Assembly (NCBI RefSeq): GCF_900454895.1
Contig: NZ_UGTA01000001.1
Coordinates: forward strand, 62,001-126,000
From: Phocoenobacter uteri
GTDB taxonomy: Bacteria; Pseudomonadota; Gammaproteobacteria; Enterobacterales; Pasteurellaceae
DNA: 64,000 bases
Direction: 5' to 3'
In this document: in pieces, positions 1-8,081 of the stretch
How the letters are laid out: each line of letters opens with the position of its first letter
Position numbering within the stretch: the first letter of the stretch is position 1
The notes under the pieces: model-generated
What the model was told of the DNA's origin: nothing
The model's database searches: none
The model's input: the letters and a program-made list of their open reading frames with translations, nothing else
Translations under genes and position numbers: made by a program

Positions 1-75
1 CTTGGGTAGTTATTTTTAGATATTAGTCTAATAATAATTCATTTTTCTCGTTATATTACAACAAAGAGGTTTGAG

Positions 76-1629
76 ATGTTGGACGTTGTTGAACTTTCTC
101 GATTGCAGTTTGCGTTAACTGCATTATACCACTTCTTATTTGTACCATTGACTTTAGGGCTTTCTTTCATTCTTGTAGTGATGGAAACGCTTTATGTGAC
201 GACAGGTAAAGAAGTGTATAAAGATATGACTAAGTTCTGGGGTAAGTTGTTTGGTATTAACTTTGCTCTTGGAGTAACAACAGGGATTACCATGGAATTC
301 CAATTTGGTACTAACTGGTCATATTATTCTCATTATGTAGGTGATGTTTTTGGAGCTCCATTAGCGATTGAAGGCTTAATGGCATTCTTCTTAGAATCTA
401 CATTCGTAGGTCTTTTCTTTTTCGGTTGGGATCGTCTATCAAAAGCGAAGCATTTGGTTACAACATATTGTGTAGCCTTTGGTTCGAATTTTTCTGCGTT
501 ATGGATTTTGGTTGCAAACGGCTGGATGCAAAATCCAGAAGGTTCGCAATTCAATTTTGAAACAATGCGAATGGAAATGGCAAGTTTTGCTGATTTAGTT
601 TTAAATCCAGTTGCTCAATCTAAATTCTTACATACAGTAACTGCTGGCTATACTTGTGGTGCTATTTTTGTTTTAGGTATTAGTTCATACTACATTTTGA
701 AAGGTCGTGATTTAAGCTTTGCAAGACGTTCATTCTCTGTGGGAGCAACGTTTGGCTTAGTTGCAATCCTTTCTGTACTTGTTATGGGTGATGAGTCTGG
801 TTATGAAATCGGTCAAGCTCAACCAATGAAATTGGCAACAATGGAAGGGGAATGGCATACTCAAAAAGCACCAGCGGATTGGAATGCGTTTGTAATTCCT
901 AACTCAGAAGAAGGAAAAAATGATTTTGAAATTAAAATTCCTTATATGGCTGGTTTGATTGTAACTCGTTCGTTAGATAAACAATTCCCAGGTGTTCACG
1001 ATATTCGTAAAGAAAATGAACAACGTGTGCGTAATGGTATTGTTGCTTATGGATTATTAGAAAAATTACGTTCTGGTAACTATACAGCAGAAGAGAAAGA
1101 AGCATTTCAAAATACGTATCAAAAAGATTTAGGTTTTGGTTTATTATTAAAACCTTATACTGATAATGTGATTGATGCGACTGAAGAACAAATTCAAAAA
1201 GCAGCAGATTCAACCGTACCTAACGTAGGACCAACATTCTGGTCATTCCGTATGATGATGGCATCGGGTGGTTTAATGCTTCTTCTTATTGCATTAGCTT
1301 TCTTCCAAAACTTCAAAGGTACTGTAGGTAGCCGCCCATTACTATTAAAAGCATTATTATTTGGTATTCCATTACCTTGGATTGCAATTGAAAGTGGTTG
1401 GTTCTTAGCAGAATATGGTCGTCAACCTTGGGCAATCTATAATGTATTACCAACAGGAGTGGCGAACTCATCATTAACAACCTTAGATCTGTGGATTTCA
1501 ATCGGATTGTTATGTGGTTTATACACCATTTTCTTGGTAGCAGAAATGTATTTAATGTTTAAATATGCTCGCTTAGGTCCGAGTTCATTAAAAACAGGTC
1601 GCTATCATTTTGAACAATCTGCGAAATAA
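76..1629 (+). CDS. cydA: cytochrome bd ubiquinol oxidase subunit I
   Basis: Catalytic subunit of the inner-membrane quinol oxidase that reduces oxygen to water under low aeration. The 517-residue length is close to the E. coli protein (about 522). Visible family residues are the haem b595 ligand His19 in YHFLF, the haem b558 pair (His in SKFLHTVTAGY and Met in FWSFRMMMASGG), and the GRQPW motif near residue 455. The hydrophilic Q-loop between about residues 250 and 380 has the usual length. The start is supported by an AAAGAGG ribosome site about 8 bases upstream. It heads a tight operon with cydB, cydX and ybgE (14-base gap to cydB). Only 75 bases of upstream DNA are present, so the promoter cannot be judged. 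Confidence 0.97.
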   Translation: MLDVVELSRLQFALTALYHFLFVPLTLGLSFILVVMETLYVTTGKEVYKDMTKFWGKLFGINFALGVTTGITMEFQFGTNWSYYSHYVGDVFGAPLAIEGLMAFFLESTFVGLFFFGWDRLSKAKHLVTTYCVAFGSNFSALWILVANGWMQNPEGSQFNFETMRMEMASFADLVLNPVAQSKFLHTVTAGYTCGAIFVLGISSYYILKGRDLSFARRSFSVGATFGLVAILSVLVMGDESGYEIGQAQPMKLATMEGEWHTQKAPADWNAFVIPNSEEGKNDFEIKIPYMAGLIVTRSLDKQFPGVHDIRKENEQRVRNGIVAYGLLEKLRSGNYTAEEKEAFQNTYQKDLGFGLLLKPYTDNVIDATEEQIQKAADSTVPNVGPTFWSFRMMMASGGLMLLLIALAFFQNFKGTVGSRPLLLKALLFGIPLPWIAIESGWFLAEYGRQPWAIYNVLPTGVANSSLTTLDLWISIGLLCGLYTIFLVAEMYLMFKYARLGPSSLKTGRYHFEQSAK

Positions 1630-1643
1630 GTAGGAGAAAAAAT

Positions 1644-2777
1644 ATGTTAGATTATGAAATTCTACGTTTTATTTGGTGGATTTTAGTCGGTGTTTTATTG
1701 ATCGGTTTTGCGATTACCGATGGTTTTGATATGGGTGTTTTAACATTGCTACCAGTAATGGGTAAAAGCAATATTGAACGCCGTATAATGATCAATACTG
1801 TTGCTCCGCACTGGGATGGTAACCAAGTTTGGTTATTAACGGGTGGTGGTGCAATTTTTGCAGCGTGGCCAACCGTATATGCAACATCATTCTCAGGATT
1901 CTATCTTGCAATGATTGTTGTGCTAGCGGCATTATTCTTCCGTCCAGTTGGTTTTGAATACCGTGCTAAAATTGATTCACCAAAATGGAGAAGTGCTTGG
2001 GATTGGGGATTATTTGTAGGTGGTTTTGTACCATCACTTATCTTCGGTGTTGCATTTGGTAACTTATTACAAGGTGTTCCATTTGAGTTTAACAACATTA
2101 ACCAAATCCAATATACTGGTTCGTTCTTTGGATTATTAAACCCATTTGCATTACTTTGTGGTGTGGTAAGTTTAATGATGTTAACCACGCAAGGTGCAAC
2201 CTGGTTACAAATGAAAACAACGGGCGATTTGCGTGCTAGAGCAAGAAATATTGCACAAATCACAGCATTAGTCACTTTAATTGCATTCTTATTAGCAGGT
2301 GCTTGGTTATACTTCAAAGACGGTTTTGTTGTAACAAGTGAGATGGATCATTTTGCTGCCTCAGTATTTACAAGTAAAACAGTTGCATTAGAGCAAGGTG
2401 CTTGGTTTAGCAACTTCTTTAATATGCCTGTATTATTTATTATTCCAGCATTAGCAGTAATTGGTGCGTTAGGTACAATCTTAGCGTCAAAAGCTGATCG
2501 TAATGGTTTTGCTTTCTTATCATCATCAATTATGCTTGCGGGTGTAATTTTAACAGCTGGCGTATCAATGTTCCCATTCGTAATGCCTTCAATTTCACAC
2601 CCTGAAATGAGCTTAACAATGTGGGATGCAACAGCAAGTGAAAATACATTAACTGTAATGTTCTATGTTGCTTGTGGTTTTGTACCATTAGTGCTTGCAT
2701 ACACAATTTGGAGTTACTTCGCTATGTTTGGTCGTCTTGACGCGAAACAAATCGAAGAAAACAAGGCAGCTTACTAA
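1644..2777 (+). CDS. cydB: cytochrome bd ubiquinol oxidase subunit II
   Basis: Second membrane subunit of cytochrome bd, 377 residues against about 379 in E. coli. It opens with the family's N-terminal helix containing GFAITDGFDMGV, has HWDGNQVWLLTGGGA near residue 60, and is almost entirely hydrophobic with about eight membrane helices. It stabilises the haem-bearing CydA. A TAGGAGAAAA ribosome site lies just before the ATG. It is co-transcribed with cydA, and cydX follows 12 bases after its stop. Confidence 0.97.
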   Translation: MLDYEILRFIWWILVGVLLIGFAITDGFDMGVLTLLPVMGKSNIERRIMINTVAPHWDGNQVWLLTGGGAIFAAWPTVYATSFSGFYLAMIVVLAALFFRPVGFEYRAKIDSPKWRSAWDWGLFVGGFVPSLIFGVAFGNLLQGVPFEFNNINQIQYTGSFFGLLNPFALLCGVVSLMMLTTQGATWLQMKTTGDLRARARNIAQITALVTLIAFLLAGAWLYFKDGFVVTSEMDHFAASVFTSKTVALEQGAWFSNFFNMPVLFIIPALAVIGALGTILASKADRNGFAFLSSSIMLAGVILTAGVSMFPFVMPSISHPEMSLTMWDATASENTLTVMFYVACGFVPLVLAYTIWSYFAMFGRLDAKQIEENKAAY

Positions 2778-2789
2778 GGAGAAATTATT

Positions 2790-2888
2790 ATGTTTTATGT
2801 AACTTGGGTATTAGGTGTCTTACTTGCTATTTTATTTTCAGTTGCAATGACTGTAAAAGCTGAGAAATCAGGTCATTTAGACGATTAA
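2790..2888 (+). CDS. cydX: cytochrome bd small subunit CydX
   Basis: A 32-residue single-helix membrane protein starting MFYVTWVLGVLLAI, with a short charged tail ending HLDD. It is too short for ordinary ORF cut-offs but is clearly real: an AAGGAG ribosome site lies 7 bases before the ATG, and it occupies the canonical position directly after cydB. CydX is needed for stability and activity of the bd oxidase. The next gene, ybgE, starts one base after its stop codon. Confidence 0.95.
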   Translation: MFYVTWVLGVLLAILFSVAMTVKAEKSGHLDD

Positions 2889-2889
2889 A

Positions 2890-3177
2890 ATGGTAGATAA
2901 ACTCTATAACTTAACAGCAAAGGGCTTTTTAAAAGCCCTTTCTTTCATTCTTGCTTCATTGATGTTTGGCTTGATTTTATTTAATTCAATGACATTTGCC
3001 CAACATTTTGGAGGAAGAATTCCATATCTTGCTTTTCTCACTTTTTATGGAATGGCAATTTTATGGGTTCACGGTGTTGGCTTTGAAATAAAATCATCTT
3101 TTTGGAAAATTATATTTTTACCTTTAACAGGATATTTTATTGTATTAAGCTCAATCACCGTGATTTTGCTTAAATAA
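2890..3177 (+). CDS. ybgE: cyd operon protein YbgE
   Basis: A 95-residue membrane protein with about three hydrophobic segments (near residues 12-32, 42-62 and 72-92). YbgE is conserved downstream of cydABX in enterics and Pasteurellaceae; its exact role is not established. The ATG lies one base after the cydX stop, so translation is probably coupled. It is the last gene of the cyd operon, since a strong terminator follows at 3238. Identification rests on position plus size and topology rather than a catalytic motif. Confidence 0.85.
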   Translation: MVDKLYNLTAKGFLKALSFILASLMFGLILFNSMTFAQHFGGRIPYLAFLTFYGMAILWVHGVGFEIKSSFWKIIFLPLTGYFIVLSSITVILLK

Positions 3178-3237
3178 TATGTAGATAAAAAACTTGCACA
3201 ATTATTTATGCACTACTAGAATAATAAAATTATTACG

Positions 3238-3275
3238 ACGCCTAAATCTTAGGCGTTTTCTTTCTCTTTTTTGGA
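3238..3275 (+). terminator. intrinsic terminator after cydABX-ybgE
   Basis: Perfect 8-bp stem ACGCCTAA / TTAGGCGT with a three-base loop (ATC), followed by a T/C-rich run ending in six T. It separates the cyd operon from ybgC-tol. Confidence 0.85.
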
Positions 3276-3285
3276 AATACAGGAT

Positions 3286-3675
3286 ATGATGAATTTTCCA
3301 GTACGAGTCTATTATGAAGATACCGATGCCGGAGGTGTCGTTTATCACGCCAATTATTTACACTTTTTAGAGCGTGCAAGAACAGAATTTTTACGTCAAC
3401 AGGGTTTTTCACAACAACAGTTATTAAAAGAATCACTGGCTTTTGTTGTTAAAAAAATGGATATTGATTATAAAAGTCCTGCACGATTAGACGATCTTTT
3501 AAATGTTATCACCGAAGTGATTGAACTTGGAAAAGCAAAAATTGTCTTTTCACAGAGCATATGGCAGGAAGAACGTTGTATCACACAAGCGACAGTTGTC
3601 GTTGCTTGTGTTAATTTAAATCAAATGAAACCTGTGGCGATACCTGAAAATATTCGCCAAATTTTTAAAATATAA
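3286..3675 (+). CDS. ybgC: acyl-CoA thioesterase YbgC (Tol-Pal associated)
   Basis: Hot-dog fold thioesterase, about 129 residues. The signature YYEDTDAGGVVYHANYLHF near the N-terminus carries the catalytic Asp of the 4-hydroxybenzoyl-CoA thioesterase family. The open frame extends upstream to a TTG at 3271, but the family normally begins a few residues before FPVRVYYED, so one of the two adjacent ATGs (3286 or 3289) is preferred. An AGGAT ribosome site just upstream fits the second ATG slightly better. It is first in the tol-pal operon, 17 bases before tolQ, as in most gammaproteobacteria. Confidence 0.93.
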   Translation: MMNFPVRVYYEDTDAGGVVYHANYLHFLERARTEFLRQQGFSQQQLLKESLAFVVKKMDIDYKSPARLDDLLNVITEVIELGKAKIVFSQSIWQEERCITQATVVVACVNLNQMKPVAIPENIRQIFKI

Positions 3676-3692
3676 TCTTGGAGTTATCATAA

Positions 3693-4373
3693 ATGTCGAT
3701 GGATTTTAATTTTGTTTCACTTTTTCTTGAAGCAAGTATTGTTGTAAAAGCAATTATTATTATTTTAATGTTTTTTTCCGTGTTATCGTGGGCAGTGATT
3801 TTTAGTCGCAGTCGCCTTTTAAATAAAGCGAGAAAAAACTCACTTAGCTTTGAAGATCGTTTTTGGTCAGGAGAAGATTTTGGACGTTTACATGAAGGAT
3901 TAGAAAATCGTCGAGATCAATTAAATGGTTCTGAGCAGATCTTTTATGTGGGATTCAAAGAGTTCTCTCGCTTGCAGCAAGCAAATCCAGATTCTCCAGA
4001 ATCTGTGATTCAGGGAACAGGAAGAGCAATGAATTTAGCTTTAAACCGAGAACTAGAAAAATTAGAAAGCTATATTCCATTTTTAGGAACGGTAGGATCT
4101 GTTAGCCCGTATATCGGATTATTTGGTACAGTTTGGGGAATTATGCACTCATTTATGGGATTAAGTGCCGTAAAACAAGCAACCTTACAATCTGTTGCAC
4201 CAGGTATTGCCGAAGCACTTATTGCCACAGCGATAGGCCTATTTGCTGCGATCCCAGCGGTAATGGCGTATAACCGTTTAAATGTAAAATTAAATAAATT
4301 AGAACAAAATTACATCAACTTTATTGATGAATTTACCACGATTTTACATCGCCAAGTGTTTACTAAAAAATAG
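3693..4373 (+). CDS. tolQ: Tol-Pal system proton channel subunit TolQ
   Basis: Inner-membrane MotA/ExbB-family protein, 226 residues. An N-terminal helix (about 15-37) is followed by a large cytoplasmic loop and two further helices. The second helix begins PFLGTVGSVSPYIGLFGTVW, and the third lies in the region starting APGIAEALIATAIGLFAAIP. With TolR it uses the proton gradient to energise TolA during envelope constriction at division. The start ATG follows a TTGGAG ribosome site. Confidence 0.97.
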   Translation: MSMDFNFVSLFLEASIVVKAIIIILMFFSVLSWAVIFSRSRLLNKARKNSLSFEDRFWSGEDFGRLHEGLENRRDQLNGSEQIFYVGFKEFSRLQQANPDSPESVIQGTGRAMNLALNRELEKLESYIPFLGTVGSVSPYIGLFGTVWGIMHSFMGLSAVKQATLQSVAPGIAEALIATAIGLFAAIPAVMAYNRLNVKLNKLEQNYINFIDEFTTILHRQVFTKK

Positions 4374-4392
4374 TATTTAACAAGAAAAATAG

Positions 4393-4446
4393 AAGCGGTT
4401 AAATTTTTATCACTTTTTGCAAATTTTCATAAAAAAGTAACCGCTT
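4393..4446. repeat. inverted pair of uptake signal sequences
   Basis: AAGCGGTTA (4393-4401) followed by AAATTT and TTTGCAAATTTT blocks, then the inverted core TAACCGCTT (4438-4446). Apl-type uptake signals bind the DNA-uptake machinery, and inverted pairs often act as hairpins or terminators. Here the pair lies inside an operon, between tolQ and tolR, so it would be at most an attenuator. Confidence 0.75.
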
Positions 4447-4469
4447 ACTTAATATCTGATGAGGAAAAA

Positions 4470-4910
4470 ATGTCTTACCGTCGTCGTAATCGTAATAATA
4501 TAAAATCTGAAATCAATATTGTGCCATTCCTAGATGTATTACTGGTGCTGTTATTGATTTTTATGGCAACAGCACCTGTGATTAGCCAAAGTGTAGAAGT
4601 GGATTTGCCTGAGGATAAACACAGCCAGTCCGTAACCAATGAAAGTAAAAAGCCCGTTATTTTACAAATTGAAGGTGTGGCATTATATAAATTAAAAATG
4701 GATGGACACTTTGTTGAAAAATCAGGTGAGCAATTACTTACAGAAACAGATGTGATTGCATTTTCATCACAGGCTTTTCAACAAGATCCACATACATTAT
4801 TTCTGGTAGCTGGTGGTAAAGATGTACCTTATGAGGAAATTATTAAAGGTATTTCTTTATTAAAAGACGCTGGAATAAAAACAGTCGGTTTAATGACTTC
4901 AAGTAAATAG
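4470..4910 (+). CDS. tolR: Tol-Pal system protein TolR
   Basis: ExbD/TolR family, 146 residues. A basic N-terminus (YRRRNRNNIKSEINIVPFLD) leads into one membrane helix with the conserved proton-path Asp in VPFLDVLLVLLLIF, followed by a periplasmic domain with ALYKLKMDG and VAGGKDVPYEEI. It partners TolQ in the proton-driven motor. A GATGAGGAAAAAA ribosome site precedes the ATG. Confidence 0.97.
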   Translation: MSYRRRNRNNIKSEINIVPFLDVLLVLLLIFMATAPVISQSVEVDLPEDKHSQSVTNESKKPVILQIEGVALYKLKMDGHFVEKSGEQLLTETDVIAFSSQAFQQDPHTLFLVAGGKDVPYEEIIKGISLLKDAGIKTVGLMTSSK

Positions 4911-4922
4911 TGGGTAATTGAC

Positions 4923-6239
4923 GTGAAAGATCAATACGATAAATTGGGGATAGGGATTGTTATTTCAGTATTGCTACATATTATACTGATTGGCGGATTT
5001 TTTTGGGCTTCTAAGGCGACAACATTTTTGTCTTCAGAAGGTGGAAATGGGGACGATGAGGATATTTTAGATGCTGTAATGGTGGATACTGCACAAGTTT
5101 CGGAAGAAAAGAAGCGGTTAGATTTGATCAAAAATTTACAAAAAGAGCAAGAATTAAAAGAACAGCAAAAACGTGAGCAGCAGAAAATTGAACAAGAGCA
5201 ACAACAAATTGAGCAAGAAAAGCAACGGATTGCTGAGCAACAACGTTTAGAAGAAGAACGTCAGCAAGCAATTCAATTAGAAAAAGAGAAGCAACTGGCG
5301 GAGCAAAAACGCCTCGAACAAGAAAAGCAAGAGCGACTTCGTCAAGCTGAAGAAGAGCAGAAACGTTTGGAGGAGCAACGCATTGAGAAATTACGCCAAC
5401 AAGCGGAGCAACAGCGTTTACAGGAGCAACAACGACTTGCACAATTAAAGCAACTTGCCGAACAAAAGCGTTTAGAAGAAGAGCGTAAACGTGCGGAAGA
5501 AAAAAAGTTAGTGGAGCAAAAACGTTTAGAGGAACAACGTAAACGTGAAGAAGAGAAAAAATTAGCGGAGAAAAAACGTTTAGAAGAAGAACGTAAACGT
5601 GAAGAAGAGAAAAAGTTAGTGGAGAAAAAACGTTTAGAGGAAGAACGTAAACGTGAAGAAGAGAAAAAGTTAGCGGAGAAAAAACGTTTAGAAGAAGAGC
5701 GTAAACGTGAAGAAGAGAAAAAGTTAGCGGAGAAAAAACGCTTAGAAGAAAAACATAAGCGTGAACAAGAGAAAAAACGTTTAGAAAAAAAACGTAGAGC
5801 CGAAGAACGCCGTAAGGCTCGAGAAGAACAAAAACGTAAGGAAGAAAAAGCACGTCAAGAAGAGCAGGCAAGACAGAAAAAGCTTGCAAGTGATTTACTT
5901 AATGGAAATAGTGTGAGTAGTGGCTCACAAGGTTCAGGTGGCAGAAAAGGAGCTGGGCAAGGCTCAATAGCGGGAGATCGCTATGGTGCGAGAATTAAGC
6001 GGTTAATTCAATCTCGCTATCGAACTAATCCTAGTTTTGCTTCAAAAGAATGTAGCGTTCGAATTCATATAGAACCAGATGGAAGAATAAGTAATTATCA
6101 AGTTTTAGGTGGTAGTAGTGATGTTTGTGAGGCTGCTGTTCGGGCGATTCGTTCAGTGAATAAATTACCAAAACCACCATCAGCTATTTATCAACAATAT
6201 CGCTCTCCAATTTTAGATTTTGGTTTAAGAGTTCAATAA
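4923..6239 (+). CDS. tolA: Tol-Pal system protein TolA
   Basis: Trans-periplasmic linker of the Tol system, 438 residues, starting with GTG. Domain I is a single N-terminal helix (about residues 10-30) carrying the Ser/His pattern VISVLLHI that contacts TolQR. Domain II (about 60-330) is a very long charged helical stalk rich in K, R, E and Q with six near-identical 18-residue units. Domain III (about 350-438) is the globular C-terminal domain that contacts TolB/Pal and is a target of colicins and phage in other species, with CSVRIHIEPDGRIS and a second Cys near AVRAIRS. An uptake signal lies in codons at about 5112-5143. Family members vary mainly in stalk length. Confidence 0.95.
   Translation: MKDQYDKLGIGIVISVLLHIILIGGFFWASKATTFLSSEGGNGDDEDILDAVMVDTAQVSEEKKRLDLIKNLQKEQELKEQQKREQQKIEQEQQQIEQEKQRIAEQQRLEEERQQAIQLEKEKQLAEQKRLEQEKQERLRQAEEEQKRLEEQRIEKLRQQAEQQRLQEQQRLAQLKQLAEQKRLEEERKRAEEKKLVEQKRLEEQRKREEEKKLAEKKRLEEERKREEEKKLVEKKRLEEERKREEEKKLAEKKRLEEERKREEEKKLAEKKRLEEKHKREQEKKRLEKKRRAEERRKAREEQKRKEEKARQEEQARQKKLASDLLNGNSVSSGSQGSGGRKGAGQGSIAGDRYGARIKRLIQSRYRTNPSFASKECSVRIHIEPDGRISNYQVLGGSSDVCEAAVRAIRSVNKLPKPPSAIYQQYRSPILDFGLRVQ
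5454..5777 (+). repeat. six 54-bp tandem repeats in the TolA stalk
   Basis: Six consecutive 54-bp units, each encoding 18 residues of the form L(A/V)E(Q/K)KRLEEERKREEEKK. They are nearly identical at DNA level in the middle three or four units. Unit loss or gain would keep the frame and change stalk length. Confidence 0.9.
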
Positions 6240-6254
6240 TTAAAGAGGTTTTTA

Positions 6255-7544
6255 ATGAAATTTATCTCTCGTATTGCGTATATGATAACAATTTTAGGTA
6301 TGTTGTTATCGGTTAATGCTATTGCAGAAGAAGATTTACATATTTCTATCAATGAAGGTGTAGATATGGCACAGCCAATCGCGGTGATTCCTTTTCAAAC
6401 AGATGGAAATGTGACAACGGATGTGGCTCAGGTGATTTCTGATGATTTGCGAAATAGTGGAAAATTTACACCGCTTGCACGCCGTAGAATGCCTGAAACA
6501 CCAAGTTCTGCGACTGAGGTGAATTCACAGGTATGGTCGGATCTTGGATTTGATAATATTGTAATTGGAAAAGTAGCAAGCGTAGGCGGGCATTATACTA
6601 TTGCTTATCAGTTGATTGATACTTTGGGCGTTTCAGGCTCAGCGGGAAGTGTTGTTTTAGAGGGGGCGTTTGATATGCCTAAAAATGCTCTTCGGTTAGG
6701 TGCTCATACGATCAGTGATGCGATTTTTGAAAAATTAACTCAAATTCGAGGGGCATTTAGAACAAAAATTGCTTATGTGGTACAACGTGGAGTTGCTTCG
6801 TATCAATTAAGAGTCGCGGATTACGATGGCTATAATGCGTTTACCGTTGTGAATAGTCACGAGCCGTTAATGTCACCAACGTGGTCGCCAGATGGTAATT
6901 ATTTGGTTTATACAACGTTTGAGCATCGTAAATCACAGTTAGTCTTACATAATATTCAAACAAATAAGCGTCGTGTGATAGCTTCTTATAAGGGGCATAA
7001 TGGGGCAGCTGCATTTTCTCCAGATGGAACAAAAGTTGCATTTGCATCAAATCGAGATAGCGTGTTGAATATTTATGTAAAAGATTTGAATAGTGGAAAA
7101 ACTGTGCAATTAACACGTAATGAAGGGAATAACACGGAACCGAGTTGGTCACCAGATGGTCGTATGATTGTCTTTACTTCTGATCGTGCTGGATTGCCAC
7201 AGATATATAAAATGAGTGCGTTTGGCGGAGAGGCTTTTTTAATTGGTGATGCGGGTAGCTATAATGCCAAGATCTCATCAGATGGGCAATATTTGATTAT
7301 GATTGCCAATGATAAGATTGTAAAGAAAGACTTAGTAACAGGAGAGACGGAAGTCTTAACATCGACGTTTTTGGATGAAACGCCAAGCATTTCGCCGAAC
7401 GGAATGATGGTAATTTATAGTTCTACACAAGGCGTAAGCAAAGTGTTACAATTGGTTTCAGCAGATGGTCGATTTAAGGCTAATTTGCCAGGATCAGGTG
7501 GGCAATATAAGTTCCCTGCTTGGTCTTCATATTTAACTAAATAA
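6255..7544 (+). CDS. tolB: Tol-Pal system beta-propeller protein TolB
   Basis: Periplasmic protein of 429 residues. A signal peptide ends near ...SVNAIA. An N-terminal alpha/beta domain (to about 160) is followed by a six-bladed propeller recognisable from repeated W/F-SPDG motifs (SPTWSPDGNYLVY, AAFSPDGTKVAFAS, PSWSPDGRMIVFTS). It binds Pal and the TolA C-terminus. It lies 15 bases after tolA with an AAAGAGG ribosome site. Confidence 0.97.
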   Translation: MKFISRIAYMITILGMLLSVNAIAEEDLHISINEGVDMAQPIAVIPFQTDGNVTTDVAQVISDDLRNSGKFTPLARRRMPETPSSATEVNSQVWSDLGFDNIVIGKVASVGGHYTIAYQLIDTLGVSGSAGSVVLEGAFDMPKNALRLGAHTISDAIFEKLTQIRGAFRTKIAYVVQRGVASYQLRVADYDGYNAFTVVNSHEPLMSPTWSPDGNYLVYTTFEHRKSQLVLHNIQTNKRRVIASYKGHNGAAAFSPDGTKVAFASNRDSVLNIYVKDLNSGKTVQLTRNEGNNTEPSWSPDGRMIVFTSDRAGLPQIYKMSAFGGEAFLIGDAGSYNAKISSDGQYLIMIANDKIVKKDLVTGETEVLTSTFLDETPSISPNGMMVIYSSTQGVSKVLQLVSADGRFKANLPGSGGQYKFPAWSSYLTK

Positions 7545-7565
7545 TAATTTTGAGGAGAAATCTCA

Positions 7566-8018
7566 ATGAAAAAATTTGCTAAAATTTTAATGATCGCAGC
7601 ACCTGCATTTGTATTAGCAGCGTGTTCTAGTTCTACAAAAGTAGAAACGACCGAAGCAACTTACGGCGGAATGTCTGCTCAAGAACTTCAACAACGTTAT
7701 AATACCGTTTATTTTGGTTTTGACCGTTATCAAGTTGAAGGTGAATATCAACAATTATTAGATGCTCATTCTGCATTCTTAACAGCAAATGCAAATTCAA
7801 AAGTTGCAGTTGAAGGTCATACGGATGAACGTGGTACACCAGAATACAATATTGCACTAGGACAACGTCGTGCTGATGCGGTACAAAGTTATTTAGTTAC
7901 CAAAGGTGTAAATAGTACTCAAATTTCAACTGTTTCTTACGGTGAAGAAAAACCAGCTGTATTAGGACACACCGAAGCAGATTATGCTAAAAATCGTCGT
8001 GCAGTACTTGCATACTAA
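7566..8018 (+). CDS. pal: peptidoglycan-associated lipoprotein Pal
   Basis: Outer-membrane lipoprotein, 150 residues. The signal peptide ends in the lipobox VLAAC, with Cys20 lipidated. An OmpA-like peptidoglycan-binding domain spans about 45-150, with VYFGFDRYQV and VEGHTDERGTPEYNIALGQR, including the Asp and Arg that contact diaminopimelate. It is the last gene of the tol operon. In H. influenzae this protein is the P6 antigen. A strong terminator follows. Confidence 0.97.
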   Translation: MKKFAKILMIAAPAFVLAACSSSTKVETTEATYGGMSAQELQQRYNTVYFGFDRYQVEGEYQQLLDAHSAFLTANANSKVAVEGHTDERGTPEYNIALGQRRADAVQSYLVTKGVNSTQISTVSYGEEKPAVLGHTEADYAKNRRAVLAY

Positions 8019-8040
8019 TCGCATATAAATATAGATTCTA

Positions 8041-8067
8041 AACCCTGATAATGTCAGGGTTTTTTTT
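8041..8067 (+). terminator. intrinsic terminator after pal
   Basis: Perfect 8-bp stem AACCCTGA / TCAGGGTT, loop TAATG, then a run of T. It ends the ybgC-tol-pal transcript just before kdsD. Confidence 0.92.
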
Positions 8068-8081
8068 AGTTAAGGTAAGCT

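Noticed and set aside
5128..5889. A 253-residue minus-strand frame opposite tolA
   Set aside because: It is an artefact of the repetitive K/E-rich TolA codons, giving low-complexity Leu/Phe/Val peptide with no recognisable domain.
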